The position numbers and the translations under genes are program-made. 64,000 nt of DNA. Origin: Magnetococcales bacterium (GTDB lineage: Bacteria; Pseudomonadota; Magnetococcia; Magnetococcales; JADFZT01). The notes beneath the pieces were generated by a model. The model had not been told where the DNA came from. It did not search any database and saw only the letters and a list, made by a program, of their open reading frames with translations. Position 1 is the stretch's first letter. The number at the start of each line of letters is the position of its first letter. The DNA is taken from contig JADFZT010000001.1 of the NCBI GenBank assembly GCA_015232395.1, positions 87,744-151,743 on the forward strand, in the 5' to 3' direction. Shown here one piece after another: positions 34,389-43,146 of this stretch.

Positions 34389-34906
34389 AGGGGCCTCTCT
34401 ACATCGTCGATACCGGCTATCTGCTGGAAGAGTATCGGATTCCGGGCCATTTTAATGATACCGCCCATGGGAAAATCAACCGACGTTTTGCCGACGCCAT
34501 CCAAACCCATCTGCGCCTCTATGTGCCTTTTCCGGTCCTGTTCGAACTGGCCAACCATATTGCTGGCATCCAGAATGGCGATGTGCGGAGAAAACAGGCC
34601 AAAAAGCTGGCCAAAGCGGTGGAAACCAGCATCGTCGATGCCTCCCCCTGGATCATCACCCCTCTGAAAGATCGAAATATTCTGCTCGCGTTTGAAAAAT
34701 ATCTCCAGGACATATCCCATGGCTTCGCAACAGAATTTGCAATCCAGGGAATCGGCTGGGTGGATATCTCCGTCATCTCCGAAGCCAAACGATTAAAGGC
34801 CAAATCCAACAACCTTCACACCATTCACATCTGGACCACCGACGATCAGGTAAAAAGCCGCGAGCCAGACCCGGAGCCCAATCCTTATCTGGGAGAGCGG
34901 AAATAA
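34385..34906 (+). CDS. PIN-like nuclease candidate partnered with AAA ATPase
   Basis: 173 aa, start ATG 34385 within an ATGA overlap. The acidic pattern of PIN domains is present: Asp9 (YIVDTGYLLEEY), Glu54 (PFPVLFELANHI), Asp127 (GWVDISVISEAKRL) and Asp153/154 (IWTTDDQ). This matches metal-dependent RNases such as VapC. The tight coupling to the ATPase suggests the ATPase senses or powers and the PIN protein cuts. A short Pro/Glu-rich tail follows. No antitoxin-like gene precedes it. Function as a defence effector is inference. Confidence 0.75.
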   Translation: MKGPLYIVDTGYLLEEYRIPGHFNDTAHGKINRRFADAIQTHLRLYVPFPVLFELANHIAGIQNGDVRRKQAKKLAKAVETSIVDASPWIITPLKDRNILLAFEKYLQDISHGFATEFAIQGIGWVDISVISEAKRLKAKSNNLHTIHIWTTDDQVKSREPDPEPNPYLGERK

Positions 34907-34942
34907 AAAAACGTGGTGTTGGGAGCAAAAACCAAAACCGCT

Positions 34943-35431
34943 TTATTGAAGGGAAAGCTCCAAACGCCTGCTCTCAAGCTGATGGTTCAGCCGCCAAGCC
35001 GATTTGGCTGTTTCGACGATATTTGGGGCAAAGGGTTTTTTCCTCTTTTTGGTCTCGTACCATCTGATTACCTGATAGAGATGCCAATAAGGTTTTGCCC
35101 CGGTGATGATGGGTGGGGGGAATCCAGCCAGTTTTCGGAGGTTTTGCCTGGATTGGCCAACGAGCTTGGCAATGTCGGCGATGGATACCAGATCCGGCCT
35201 GACTTCAATCAATTCAGCATCCGGAAACGCCTTAAAAAAATCGTTGATGGCCGAGTTGATCGCTTCCTCGGCGGAAATGGACTCCCTGAAAAGATCCAGC
35301 CCAACGATACCCTTGATACCGGTCAAAACCAGGGCATCATCCAGCCCGGCATCAAAAAGCCTGTTGGAAATTTCGTCAACATCCTGTTTTTGATCCTGGA
35401 TTGAAAAGACGACGGTAAATTCAAAGATCAT
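34943..35431 (-). CDS. HTH-containing protein, probable partner of the HicA-like gene
   Basis: 162 aa, overlapping the upstream small gene by 4 bp (ATGA). The N-terminal 75 residues resemble a compact alpha/beta fold (MIFEFTVVFSI, DEISNRLFDAGLDDALVL, RESISAEEAINSAINDFFKA). Residues 82-102 are a clear helix-turn-helix (VSIADIAKLVGQSRQNLRKL), followed by a wing-like FPPPIITGAKPYWHLYQVI. The same architecture recurs next to small HicA-like proteins in many bacteria in my recollection. I infer an antitoxin/autoregulator. Confidence 0.75.
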   Translation of the reverse strand: MIFEFTVVFSIQDQKQDVDEISNRLFDAGLDDALVLTGIKGIVGLDLFRESISAEEAINSAINDFFKAFPDAELIEVRPDLVSIADIAKLVGQSRQNLRKLAGFPPPIITGAKPYWHLYQVIRWYETKKRKKPFAPNIVETAKSAWRLNHQLESRRLELSLQ

Positions 35432-35679
35432 CGCTCATCCTCCGGTCCACGACAGCCATCAACGATCTGCCTGATTCTTTTGGCGTGGGCTTCTGGATTT
35501 CTGGGTGTTGAATAGACCCCTATCTGACAATAGAGCCCCCCTCGGCACCCCCCAGTGGTCGGAAAGGACAATCTCCCATAAGAGTGGCCTTTCCTCACCT
35601 TCCTGAACCCCCAGCCGTTGTCGACAGCGTATTGGATCTCTGCATCGATTTCCTTGTGGGGATGGGACTTTCTACCCAT
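35428..35679 (-). CDS. Small HicA-like protein, putative toxin
   Basis: 83 aa. It begins MGRKSHPHKEIDAEIQYAVD and continues NGWGFRKVRKGHSYGRLSF, a beta-hairpin with a conserved His as in HicA-type dsRNA-binding-fold mRNases. It ends YSTPRNPEAHAKRIRQIVDG, a helix rich in basic residues. Two Cys flank a Gly-rich loop (GGCRGGLYC), unlike classic HicA. It is the first gene of a two-gene unit with the HTH protein. Toxin activity is inferred from fold resemblance and context only. Confidence 0.65.
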   Translation of the reverse strand: MGRKSHPHKEIDAEIQYAVDNGWGFRKVRKGHSYGRLSFPTTGGCRGGLYCQIGVYSTPRNPEAHAKRIRQIVDGCRGPEDER

Positions 35680-35689
35680 GGGATAAGCC

Positions 35690-35994
35690 TATAGCAATTC
35701 AAATCAAAAATTGGACATATGCCGCTGTACTTTTTCTGTCATTCCCGCGAATGCGGGAATCCAGGGGGGGTGGTGCAAACCTTTCCTAAATCTTGCCTCA
35801 CTTTCAGCAAAACACTGGATTTTCTTGAAGATTTGGTTTTTCCTTGAGGGCAATCGTCAGCTCCCTGGATCCCCGCCTTCGCGGGGATGACGGCCGTAGC
35901 TGTCCCACCCCGCCCCGATCCCAGCCTGGATCCCCGCCTTCGCGGGGATGACGAGTCAGGGAAGAGTGTTCAATTTTGAGATAGAACTGCTATA
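35690..35994 (+). repeat. Family A MITE-like repeat, copy 4
   Basis: From TATAGCAATTCAAATC to AGATAGAACTGCTATA. It has a second copy of the right palindrome (CTGGATCCCCGCCTTCGCGG at 35865 and again at 35936, 71 bp apart) with a different spacer, making it longer than copy 2. It starts 10 bp upstream of the HicA-like gene, so that gene's promoter must lie inside or beyond the repeat. Confidence 0.9.
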
Positions 35995-36169
35995 CTAAAA
36001 TCAAAAATGGTTGTCAATATGCAACCATTCCAAAACTACAAGCCAAACCAGGAACCAAATCCCTCTCCGGAAAACAGAAATAAAAAGGGCCTCCCAAAGG
36101 AAGCCCTTTTAATCAACTCAAGCTGATCAACTCAAACCTGATCAACTCAATCTGGATAGCAGCGGTCCA
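35995..36169. other. Short spacer with direct repeats and serA terminator
   Basis: Non-coding. It contains three near-identical TGATCAACTCAA units (36113-36152) beside the serA terminator. The repeated unit has no obvious function. Confidence 0.4.
36083..36110 (-). terminator. Rho-independent terminator of serA
   Basis: Stem AAAAGGGC / GCCCTTTT, loop of 12 bases, followed on the minus strand by TTTTTATTT. It lies about 60 bp after the serA stop. Confidence 0.8.
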
Positions 36170-37756
36170 TCAATACCGAACCAGCTTCACCTCCAGCACG
36201 TTGTCCAGCTGCTTCAAGGCAGTCATCACCTTTTCGGGCACATCCTGGTCGATGTTGATGAAAGCGATGGCGCGTCCCCCTGCTTTTTGGCGGCCCAGGT
36301 GGAAGTTGGCGATGTTGATATCATTTTCACCCAGAATCGTCCCCACCTTACCGATCAAGCCAGGCGTATCCTGATTGGCGATAAACAGGAGGTTCCCCTC
36401 GGGGGTGGCTTCGATGGGGACCTCGTTCATGGCCACCACCCGGGGCTCACCATCGTGGAACACCGCGCCGGAGATACACCGCTCCCGCTTTTCGGTGGTG
36501 ATGGTGACGTTGATCTGAGCGGTGAAGCCCCGTTTGGAGCGGCTTTTGGTGGTTTCCACCACTTCAATCCCCCGCTCCTCGGCAATGACGGGGGCGTTGA
36601 CCATGTTGACCCCGGTCTCCAGCATGGGTGCCAGCAGGCTGTTGAGGATGGTGTTGGTGATGGGCTTGCGATTGAGCTGGGTCACTTCTCCTTCATAGGA
36701 GACCACGACGCGTTTGACGCCGGATTCGGTCAGCTGCCCCAGAGTCGTCCCGAGCTTGTCCCCCAGGTTCAGATAGGGACGCATGGCGGGAAGCTCCTCT
36801 TCGGAGACCGAAGGGATGTTGAGGGCGTTTTGTACGCTGCCCTTGAGCAGATAATCAGAAATCTGCTCGGCGATCTGTACCGCCACATTCACCTGGGCCT
36901 CTTTGGTGCTGGCTCCCAGGTGGGGGGTGAAAACCACATTGTCGAACTCAAAAAGAGGATTATCCTTGGCAGGCTCTTTTTCATACACATCAAGCCCGGC
37001 TGCAAACACCTTGCCCGACTTCAGAGCGTCGTAGAGGGCTTTTTCGTCCACCACCCCCCCTCGGGCGCAGTTGATCACAATCACCCCTTCCTTCATCTGC
37101 TCAAAAGCCGACGCATTGACCACATGACGGGTGTTGGGGGTCAAGGGGGTGTGTATCGTCAGGACATCCACCCGGGGCCAAAACTCTTCCAGGGTGGGGG
37201 CCAGCTCAATCCCCATATCCTCGGCCCGCTCCTTGGAGATAAAAGGATCGTAAGCCAGCACCCGCATTTTCAAGGCCTGAAACCGCTCCACCACCAGAGC
37301 GCCAATGTTGCCGGTACCGATGATCCCCAAGGTCTTGCGATAAAGCTCCCGCCCCATAAAGCGACTCTTTTCCCACTTGTTGGCCCGGGTGGAAGCGGTG
37401 GCCTGGGGGATGTGGCGGGCGGCGGCCAGGGCGAGAGAGATGGTGTGTTCGGCGGTGGTGATGGTGTTGCCGAAGGGGGCGTTCATGACGATAATCCCCT
37501 TCTTGGTGGCGGTGGGGATGTTCACGTTATCCACCCCGATACCGGCCCGGCCCACCACTTTCAACTTTTCACCCGCCTCCAAAATTTCCGGGGTCAGCTT
37601 GGTGGCGGAACGAATGGCGATGCCGTCGTAAGCGCCGATAATCCCTTTGAGCTCTTCAGGGGTAAGCCCGGGCTTGTAGTCCACTTCCACTCCCCGGGCC
37701 AAAAAAACCTCTTCGGCCTTGGGAGACATCTTGTCGGAAATCAGCACTTTTGGCAT
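36170..37756 (-). CDS. serA: D-3-phosphoglycerate dehydrogenase
   Basis: 528 aa, the long form with a substrate domain, NAD domain, intervening domain and C-terminal ACT domain. It starts serine synthesis by oxidising 3-phosphoglycerate. The NAD motif is LGIIGTGNIGALV, the catalytic Arg/Glu/His region includes INCARGGVVDE and FTPHLGASTKEAQ, and the ACT domain starts at LLFIANQDTPGLIGKVGTIL. It is monocistronic, divergent from thiD. Confidence 0.97.
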   Translation of the reverse strand: MPKVLISDKMSPKAEEVFLARGVEVDYKPGLTPEELKGIIGAYDGIAIRSATKLTPEILEAGEKLKVVGRAGIGVDNVNIPTATKKGIIVMNAPFGNTITTAEHTISLALAAARHIPQATASTRANKWEKSRFMGRELYRKTLGIIGTGNIGALVVERFQALKMRVLAYDPFISKERAEDMGIELAPTLEEFWPRVDVLTIHTPLTPNTRHVVNASAFEQMKEGVIVINCARGGVVDEKALYDALKSGKVFAAGLDVYEKEPAKDNPLFEFDNVVFTPHLGASTKEAQVNVAVQIAEQISDYLLKGSVQNALNIPSVSEEELPAMRPYLNLGDKLGTTLGQLTESGVKRVVVSYEGEVTQLNRKPITNTILNSLLAPMLETGVNMVNAPVIAEERGIEVVETTKSRSKRGFTAQINVTITTEKRERCISGAVFHDGEPRVVAMNEVPIEATPEGNLLFIANQDTPGLIGKVGTILGENDINIANFHLGRQKAGGRAIAFINIDQDVPEKVMTALKQLDNVLEVKLVRY

Positions 37757-37897
37757 TTTGGCTTTTCCTTGTTTCCTTGTTTCCTTGAATCCGGATGGTT
37801 ACACCCCGATCACGATGGCGTTCGCTCCGGGGGGGTGTTGCGCCTGTTAAAATGATCATCGCTACAAACTACACACTGAAAGCGGGGGAAGACAACC

Positions 37898-38704
37898 ATG
37901 ACTGGTAGGGAAGCGCAAAAAGTGGGGCGTATTTTGGTCGTAGCCGGTTCTGATCCCACCTCCGGGGCTGGATTGCAGGCGGATCTGAAAACCATCACCG
38001 CCTTGGGCGGCTATGCCCTCACAGCCGTCACCGCCGTGACTGTTCAGGATAGCGCCAAGGTCCATCGGGTGGTGCCCCTGAATCCGGAATTGGTCCAGGC
38101 CCAAATCGAAGCGGTTTTGGGGGATATCGGCGCGGATGTGATCAAAATCGGCATGCTGGCCACCCCGGGGATTGTCGAAATGGTGGCTGATCTCCTGGAC
38201 CGCCATGCCGATCTGCCCGTGATCGCCGATCCGGTTCTGGCCGGTACCGGTGGTGGCACCCTGCTGGATGGCCCGGGGCTTGATCTCTTCCGGGAAAAAC
38301 TATTACCTCGCCTCACCCTGATAACCCCCAATCTTTCCGAAGCGGCACGCCTCACCGGTCTGCCGGTTGATCATCTGGCCCAGATGAAACCAGCCGCACA
38401 AAAGCTGGCGACCTACGGCTGTAGTGTGCTGATCACCGGGGGACATCTGCCGGGGGAGGAGGTGGTCGATCTGCTTCAACGGGGTACTCGCAGCCACTCT
38501 TTTTCCGCCCCCCGCCTGCCCGGAGCAGGGTTTCACGGCACCGGCTGCGTGCTCACATCCGCAATTGCTGCGGGGATGGCTGGGGGGCTTTCCCTGGAGG
38601 CGGCGGTTGAGCTGGGTCGAAAAGTGGTTCGAAATGCCATTATCCAAAGCCTCCCTTTGGGCGGTGGGCAGCGTTTATTGAATGTCGAAGACCTTCAGGA
38701 TTGA
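37898..38704 (+). CDS. thiD: Hydroxymethylpyrimidine/phosphomethylpyrimidine kinase
   Basis: 268 aa ribokinase-fold enzyme that phosphorylates HMP and HMP-P for thiamin synthesis. Signatures: AGSDPTSGAGLQADLKT near the N-terminus, VIADPVLAGTGGG, ITPNLSEAARL, and the anion-hole motif GTGCVLTSAIAAGMAGG with the catalytic Cys/Asp region. No TPP riboswitch-like element is evident in the 141-bp region shared with serA. Confidence 0.95.
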   Translation: MTGREAQKVGRILVVAGSDPTSGAGLQADLKTITALGGYALTAVTAVTVQDSAKVHRVVPLNPELVQAQIEAVLGDIGADVIKIGMLATPGIVEMVADLLDRHADLPVIADPVLAGTGGGTLLDGPGLDLFREKLLPRLTLITPNLSEAARLTGLPVDHLAQMKPAAQKLATYGCSVLITGGHLPGEEVVDLLQRGTRSHSFSAPRLPGAGFHGTGCVLTSAIAAGMAGGLSLEAAVELGRKVVRNAIIQSLPLGGGQRLLNVEDLQD

Positions 38705-39052
38705 TCCAAACAAGCCCGGCATAATGGATCAAATGAAATTGGGAAAGGGGCTGAACGGATAGCCGGGAGGGGGGTTAAAGCCATTCAATATTTTTAACCG
38801 AGTGGTCATATAAATCATTTTGAATAGGTGACCAACTGGGGGGATTGACGATATACTGACGCCATTTGGATCCGCAAAGATGGGATTCCACCATGAATGG
38901 CGGTGACGCTGAGGGTGGAAGAGGTGATTTTCAGTCACCCCCCGCCCACCCTGCCCAGGCTTAAAACGCCTGGAGAAGGGAAGACCGATATCAGTGGCAG
39001 GTATTGGGGCCATCGATCTTCAGTGTTCACACGGCAAAAAGGCTTTTTCAGC
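38705..39052. other. Intergenic region upstream of the MatP-like gene
   Basis: No supported gene in 348 bp. An AT-rich segment near 38785-38830 is the likely promoter region. The frame of the next gene is open back to 38897, but that extension is Pro-rich and has no ribosome site. Confidence 0.4.
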
Positions 39053-39646
39053 ATGGCTACGCTCAACCAACAAGAGGTTACAGAGGTCACCGCTGAAAAT
39101 TTTCAGTTCATACTGGAATATGCCAACCAAAAGATGGGCACCGAGTGGCACTTTTCCCCGACGCCGGTAGAGCGATTTCAGGCCATACCCGACCAGATCG
39201 ACCCTGAAGGAGCGGCGATCACGGCCCTTTCAGCCTGGATCCGGCGCCACCTGAAAAAATCCACCCGGGAGCGGATGTTCCAGGAACTCCGGATTCAGGA
39301 GTTCGAGCGGGCCAAAGGCTCCACCCAGGTGGCTCTTTCCAAAGAGACACGTCTGATCCTGAAGGCCTATCGGGACCAACTTTTCGGGGAAGGCAAGGGT
39401 TCCACGGAAACCGCCGTACGCAAGCTGCTGGAAAGCGCCCACCGCACCCTCTCCCCCCAAGCGTATCAAAAATTGGAGGCGTTCCGCCAAGAGCAGGGCC
39501 TCGACACCCTGGATCAGGCGGTGGATCGACTCACTTCCCGGGTTGAACCCGACCCCACCAATCCACCCCTCAAAGAGGCCCTGGAAGCGTTGCTCAATCA
39601 GCTGAAAAGCACCACCACCACCGAACTGGAACCCTATGGTCAATAA
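39053..39646 (+). CDS. Hypothetical protein, MatP-like helical/RHH architecture
   Basis: 197 aa from ATG 39053. No family is certain. Residues about 55-90 (ALSAWIRRHLKKSTRERMFQ) and the following QELRIQEFERAKGSTQVALS resemble in order and spacing the helical-bundle Trp/Arg region and basic linker of the E. coli Ter-macrodomain protein MatP. They are followed by a ribbon-helix-helix-like segment, VALSKETRLILKAYRDQLF and STETAVRKLLESAH. The last 60 residues differ. If correct it would bind DNA as a dimer. It overlaps recX by 11 bp, so it is made with a recombination regulator. Confidence 0.55.
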   Translation: MATLNQQEVTEVTAENFQFILEYANQKMGTEWHFSPTPVERFQAIPDQIDPEGAAITALSAWIRRHLKKSTRERMFQELRIQEFERAKGSTQVALSKETRLILKAYRDQLFGEGKGSTETAVRKLLESAHRTLSPQAYQKLEAFRQEQGLDTLDQAVDRLTSRVEPDPTNPPLKEALEALLNQLKSTTTTELEPYGQ

Positions 39647-40382
39647 GGGAGATCGAAGGGGTGGCCCCAGCAAAAAAAGCCTCTCTGAACGATCTGGCGC
39701 CAAACCCCGGTTGCCTCTCTCCCAAAGCGATGATCAGCCCGAATGGACTTCCACGCCCCTGGATCAGCCGGATTCAAACTTTGACCCAACCGATGCCCCT
39801 GATTCAAAATCCATTGAGCCCGATTACCGCCCCGTTTACGATCAGGCGGTTCGACTGCTCAGTCGCAGGCCCCACGGTGAGGCGGAGCTTAGGCAAAAAC
39901 TCCTGCGTTCCCAAAGGGATCCCCAAGCCATTCAGCTGGCGATCCACCGCTGTCGGGAGCTGGGCTATCTGGATGACCGGGCCTATGCCCAATCCCTGGT
40001 TCGCAATCGTCTGGGGATGAAAGGGTGGGGGCCGCAAAAAATCCGTGCCGAGCTACGACACAAGGGAGTAGAAGAAAATCTCTCCAGGGAGGTCGTGGCC
40101 GATCTTCTGGGTGAGGCCGACTTGGTGGAACTCGCCAGAAAAGCGCTGATCAAACGGTTTGGATCAGGCCCGAAGCTTGCACACCAGGGGGATTGGAGCC
40201 AACCTGAAGAGACAGTGGCTGGTTTTGATGGGGAAGAGGCCAAAGAGTGGCAAGAGGAGGGTGTTGGGATGGACGACCCTCGAAAGAGCTATGCCGCCAA
40301 AGCCAGGCAGCGTAAAAAACGGTATGATTTTCTGGCCCGTCGGGGTTTTGATCCCGAAACGATTCGGCGGGCTTTGGAGTGA
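39636..40382 (+). CDS. recX: Regulatory protein RecX
   Basis: 248 aa. The RecX three-helix repeats occupy residues about 65-155: AVRLLSRRPHGEAELRQKLL, RELGYLDDRAYAQSLVRNRL and GWGPQKIRAELRHKGV. The C-terminal KKRYDFLARRGFDPETIRRA is the last repeat. An unusual 65-residue polar leader and an acidic insert (residues 180-215) enlarge it beyond the typical 150 aa. RecX modulates RecA filaments. recA itself is not upstream, but alaS follows as in the common recA-recX-alaS order. Confidence 0.9.
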   Translation: MVNKGDRRGGPSKKSLSERSGAKPRLPLSQSDDQPEWTSTPLDQPDSNFDPTDAPDSKSIEPDYRPVYDQAVRLLSRRPHGEAELRQKLLRSQRDPQAIQLAIHRCRELGYLDDRAYAQSLVRNRLGMKGWGPQKIRAELRHKGVEENLSREVVADLLGEADLVELARKALIKRFGSGPKLAHQGDWSQPEETVAGFDGEEAKEWQEEGVGMDDPRKSYAAKARQRKKRYDFLARRGFDPETIRRALE

Positions 40383-40426
40383 TCTTCCGGCCGTCGGGAG
40401 AGCTTCCATATTGAGGTAGACAAGGC

Positions 40427-43054
40427 ATGACCGGAGACGACATCCGCAAGCGGTTTATCACCTTTTTCCAGGGGCACGACCACACTCAGGTGGCTTCTTC
40501 CAGCCTGATTCCCCACAACGATCCCACCCTGCTTTTTACCAATGCCGGGATGAATCAATTCAAGGGGGTTTTTTTGGGGGAGGAGCGCCGCTCCTATAAA
40601 CGGGCGGTCACCTCACAAAAGTGCGTCCGGGCGGGGGGGAAGCACAACGACCTGGAAAATGTCGGTCGCACGGCGCGCCACCACACCTTTTTTGAAATGC
40701 TCGGCAACTTTTCCTTTGGGGATTATTTCAAGGAAGCCGCCATCCCCCTGGCCTGGGAGTTTGTCACCGAAAATCTAAAGCTTCCGGTGGATCGGCTGTT
40801 GGTGACGGTGTATGCCCAGGATGACGAGGCCTATACCATCTGGCGGGAAAAAGTCGGCTTGCCGGAAGATAAAGTGGTGCGCATCCCCACCAGCGACAAT
40901 TTTTGGTCCATGGGGGAGACCGGTCCCTGCGGCCCCTGTTCGGAAATTTTTTATGATAACGGCCCCGACATTCCCGGTGGCCCGCCTGGCTCTGCTGATG
41001 AAGATGGCGACCGCTTTGTGGAGATCTGGAATCTGGTCTTCATGCAGTATGACCGGGATAGCGAAGGAAACCTCAATCCCCTGCCCAACCCCTGCATCGA
41101 TACCGGTGCCGGGTTGGAGCGGATAACGGCCATTCTTCAGGGCAAGACCAACAACTATGATTCCGATCTTTTCCAGCCCCTGATTCAGGCAGCCGCTGAA
41201 GTGGCCGGTATCGCCTATGGTCAAGCACCGGAGTCCGATGTCTCTCTGCGGGTGATTGCCGATCACATTCGCGCCGCCTGTTTTCTCATCGCCGACGGGG
41301 TGTTGCCTTCCAACGAAGGGCGGGGCTATGTGCTGCGTCGTATCATGCGCCGGGCCATGCGCCATGGGCAGATGCTGGGGTTGAAAAAACCCTTCATGCA
41401 CAATCTGGTCTCGGTCTTTGTGGCGTTGATGGGTGGGGCCTATCCCGAGCTTGCCAGCCAGAGCGGCATTCTGGCAATGGTGATTGAAAACGAGGAAAAA
41501 CGGTTTGCCCTGACCTTGGGCACGGGTCTTAAAATTCTCGAAGAGGCCCTTTCCGGACTCAAGCCAGGGGATGAACTGGACGGGCAGACCGCCTTCACCC
41601 TTTACGACACCTACGGCTTTCCGGTGGATCTCACCGCTGACATCGCCAGGGATCGGGGGGTGGGGCTCGATATGGCGGGTTTCGAGTCCCATATGGCGGA
41701 GCAAAAAAAGCGCGCCCGTGCGGCTTGGTCCGGCGCGGGGGGCGAAAAGGTCGCTGCTCTCTATCACGAACTGCGGGAAGCCACCGGGCCTTCGGAATTT
41801 CTCGGTTATGTGGCCGAATCCGCTGCGGGGGTCATTCAGGGATTGGTATTGGAGGGAGCCCGCGTTGATCGGCTGGAAAAGGGTCAAAAGGGGGCCATCC
41901 TCACCAATCAGACCCCTTTTTATGGGGAGTCGGGGGGGCAAGTTGGGGATCAGGGGGTCATCACCACCGATACCGCCCACTTTGTGGTCACCAACACCCA
42001 AAAGCCCCTGGGGGATCTGACGGTCCATCAAGGCTTTCTCAAGTCCGGGGAGCTGACGGTGGGGGATGCTGTCACCCTGGAGGTGGATCAAGAGCGGCGG
42101 AGCAACATTCGCCTGCACCACTCCGCTACCCATTTTCTCCATCATGCCCTGACCGAAACCTTGGGCAGCCACGTCAAGCAGGCGGGTTCCCTGGTGGCCC
42201 ATGATCGACTACGGTTTGATTTTTCCCATTTTCAGGGCCTCACCCCTGAGGAGATCGAAACCCTGGAAGAGCGGGTGAATGCGGGCATTCTCGCCAACAC
42301 CCCTCAGGAGACCACGGTGATGACCCCGGAAGAGGCGGTCGCAGCGGGGGCTCGGGCGCTCTTTGGGGAAAAATATGGCGAAGAGGTGCGGGTGGTGCGC
42401 ATTGGGGAGACCATGGAGTTGTGTGGTGGCACCCATGTCCAGCGCTCCGGAGATATTGGGCTGTTTCGGATTCTCTCTGAAAGTGCGGTGGCGGCGGGGG
42501 TGCGACGAATTGAGGGTGTGTGTGGTCATGTCGCTCGTCGGGGGTTACGGGGGGAGGTCCAGCTTTTGAACCAGGCGGCGGAACTGATGAAGCTGCCGGG
42601 TGGTCAACTGGTAGAGGGGATCCAAAAACTGCTGGCTCGGCAAAAGGAGCTGGAGCGGGCGTTGGATAAGGCCAAATCCGATCTTTCCGGCAATCTGGTG
42701 GGGGATCTGGCGGCTCAAGTGAAGGATATCAAAGGCATTCCGGTGCTGGTGGCCAAGGTGGAGGGTGTGGAGGCCAAGGGGTTGCGGGATCTTTTGGATA
42801 AAATAAAAGATCAGCTGGGCTCCGGCGTGGTACTGTTAGGGGTTCCGGCTCCTGGCAAGGTGAGTTTGATTGCCGGGGTCACCAAGGATCTGACTGGTCG
42901 CATCAAGGCGGGGGATCTGATTCGATTCATCGCCCCCCAGCTGGGTGGCAAGGGGGGAGGGCGTCCGGATATGGCCCAGGGTGGGGGCACGCGGCCTGAA
43001 CAGCTGACCGAAGCGTTTGCGGCGGTTCCGGCTTGGATAGAAGAGCGCACCTGA
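40427..43054 (+). CDS. alaS: Alanine-tRNA ligase
   Basis: 875 aa, full length. The class II catalytic core has FTNAGMNQFKGVFLG and RYGQM-like segments (RAMRHGQMLG). The editing domain has the zinc ligands HHSATHFLHHAL (HxxxH) and CGGTHVQRSGDIG (CxxxH). The C-terminal C-Ala domain ends GKGGGRPDMAQGGG. It charges tRNA-Ala and hydrolyses mischarged Ser/Gly. It follows recX by 44 bp. Confidence 0.98.
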   Translation: MTGDDIRKRFITFFQGHDHTQVASSSLIPHNDPTLLFTNAGMNQFKGVFLGEERRSYKRAVTSQKCVRAGGKHNDLENVGRTARHHTFFEMLGNFSFGDYFKEAAIPLAWEFVTENLKLPVDRLLVTVYAQDDEAYTIWREKVGLPEDKVVRIPTSDNFWSMGETGPCGPCSEIFYDNGPDIPGGPPGSADEDGDRFVEIWNLVFMQYDRDSEGNLNPLPNPCIDTGAGLERITAILQGKTNNYDSDLFQPLIQAAAEVAGIAYGQAPESDVSLRVIADHIRAACFLIADGVLPSNEGRGYVLRRIMRRAMRHGQMLGLKKPFMHNLVSVFVALMGGAYPELASQSGILAMVIENEEKRFALTLGTGLKILEEALSGLKPGDELDGQTAFTLYDTYGFPVDLTADIARDRGVGLDMAGFESHMAEQKKRARAAWSGAGGEKVAALYHELREATGPSEFLGYVAESAAGVIQGLVLEGARVDRLEKGQKGAILTNQTPFYGESGGQVGDQGVITTDTAHFVVTNTQKPLGDLTVHQGFLKSGELTVGDAVTLEVDQERRSNIRLHHSATHFLHHALTETLGSHVKQAGSLVAHDRLRFDFSHFQGLTPEEIETLEERVNAGILANTPQETTVMTPEEAVAAGARALFGEKYGEEVRVVRIGETMELCGGTHVQRSGDIGLFRILSESAVAAGVRRIEGVCGHVARRGLRGEVQLLNQAAELMKLPGGQLVEGIQKLLARQKELERALDKAKSDLSGNLVGDLAAQVKDIKGIPVLVAKVEGVEAKGLRDLLDKIKDQLGSGVVLLGVPAPGKVSLIAGVTKDLTGRIKAGDLIRFIAPQLGGKGGGRPDMAQGGGTRPEQLTEAFAAVPAWIEERT

Positions 43055-43146
43055 TCATCGACTTAAACACGACTTGAACGTTGGAAGAGCGGCTTACTGA
43101 TAAGCTGCTCCTCCCGTTGCTACTCTTTAAGGAAGGTTCTGGCATC

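Noticed and set aside
36287-37855. A 522-codon open frame on the plus strand
   Set aside because: It is antisense to serA and has typical shadow composition.
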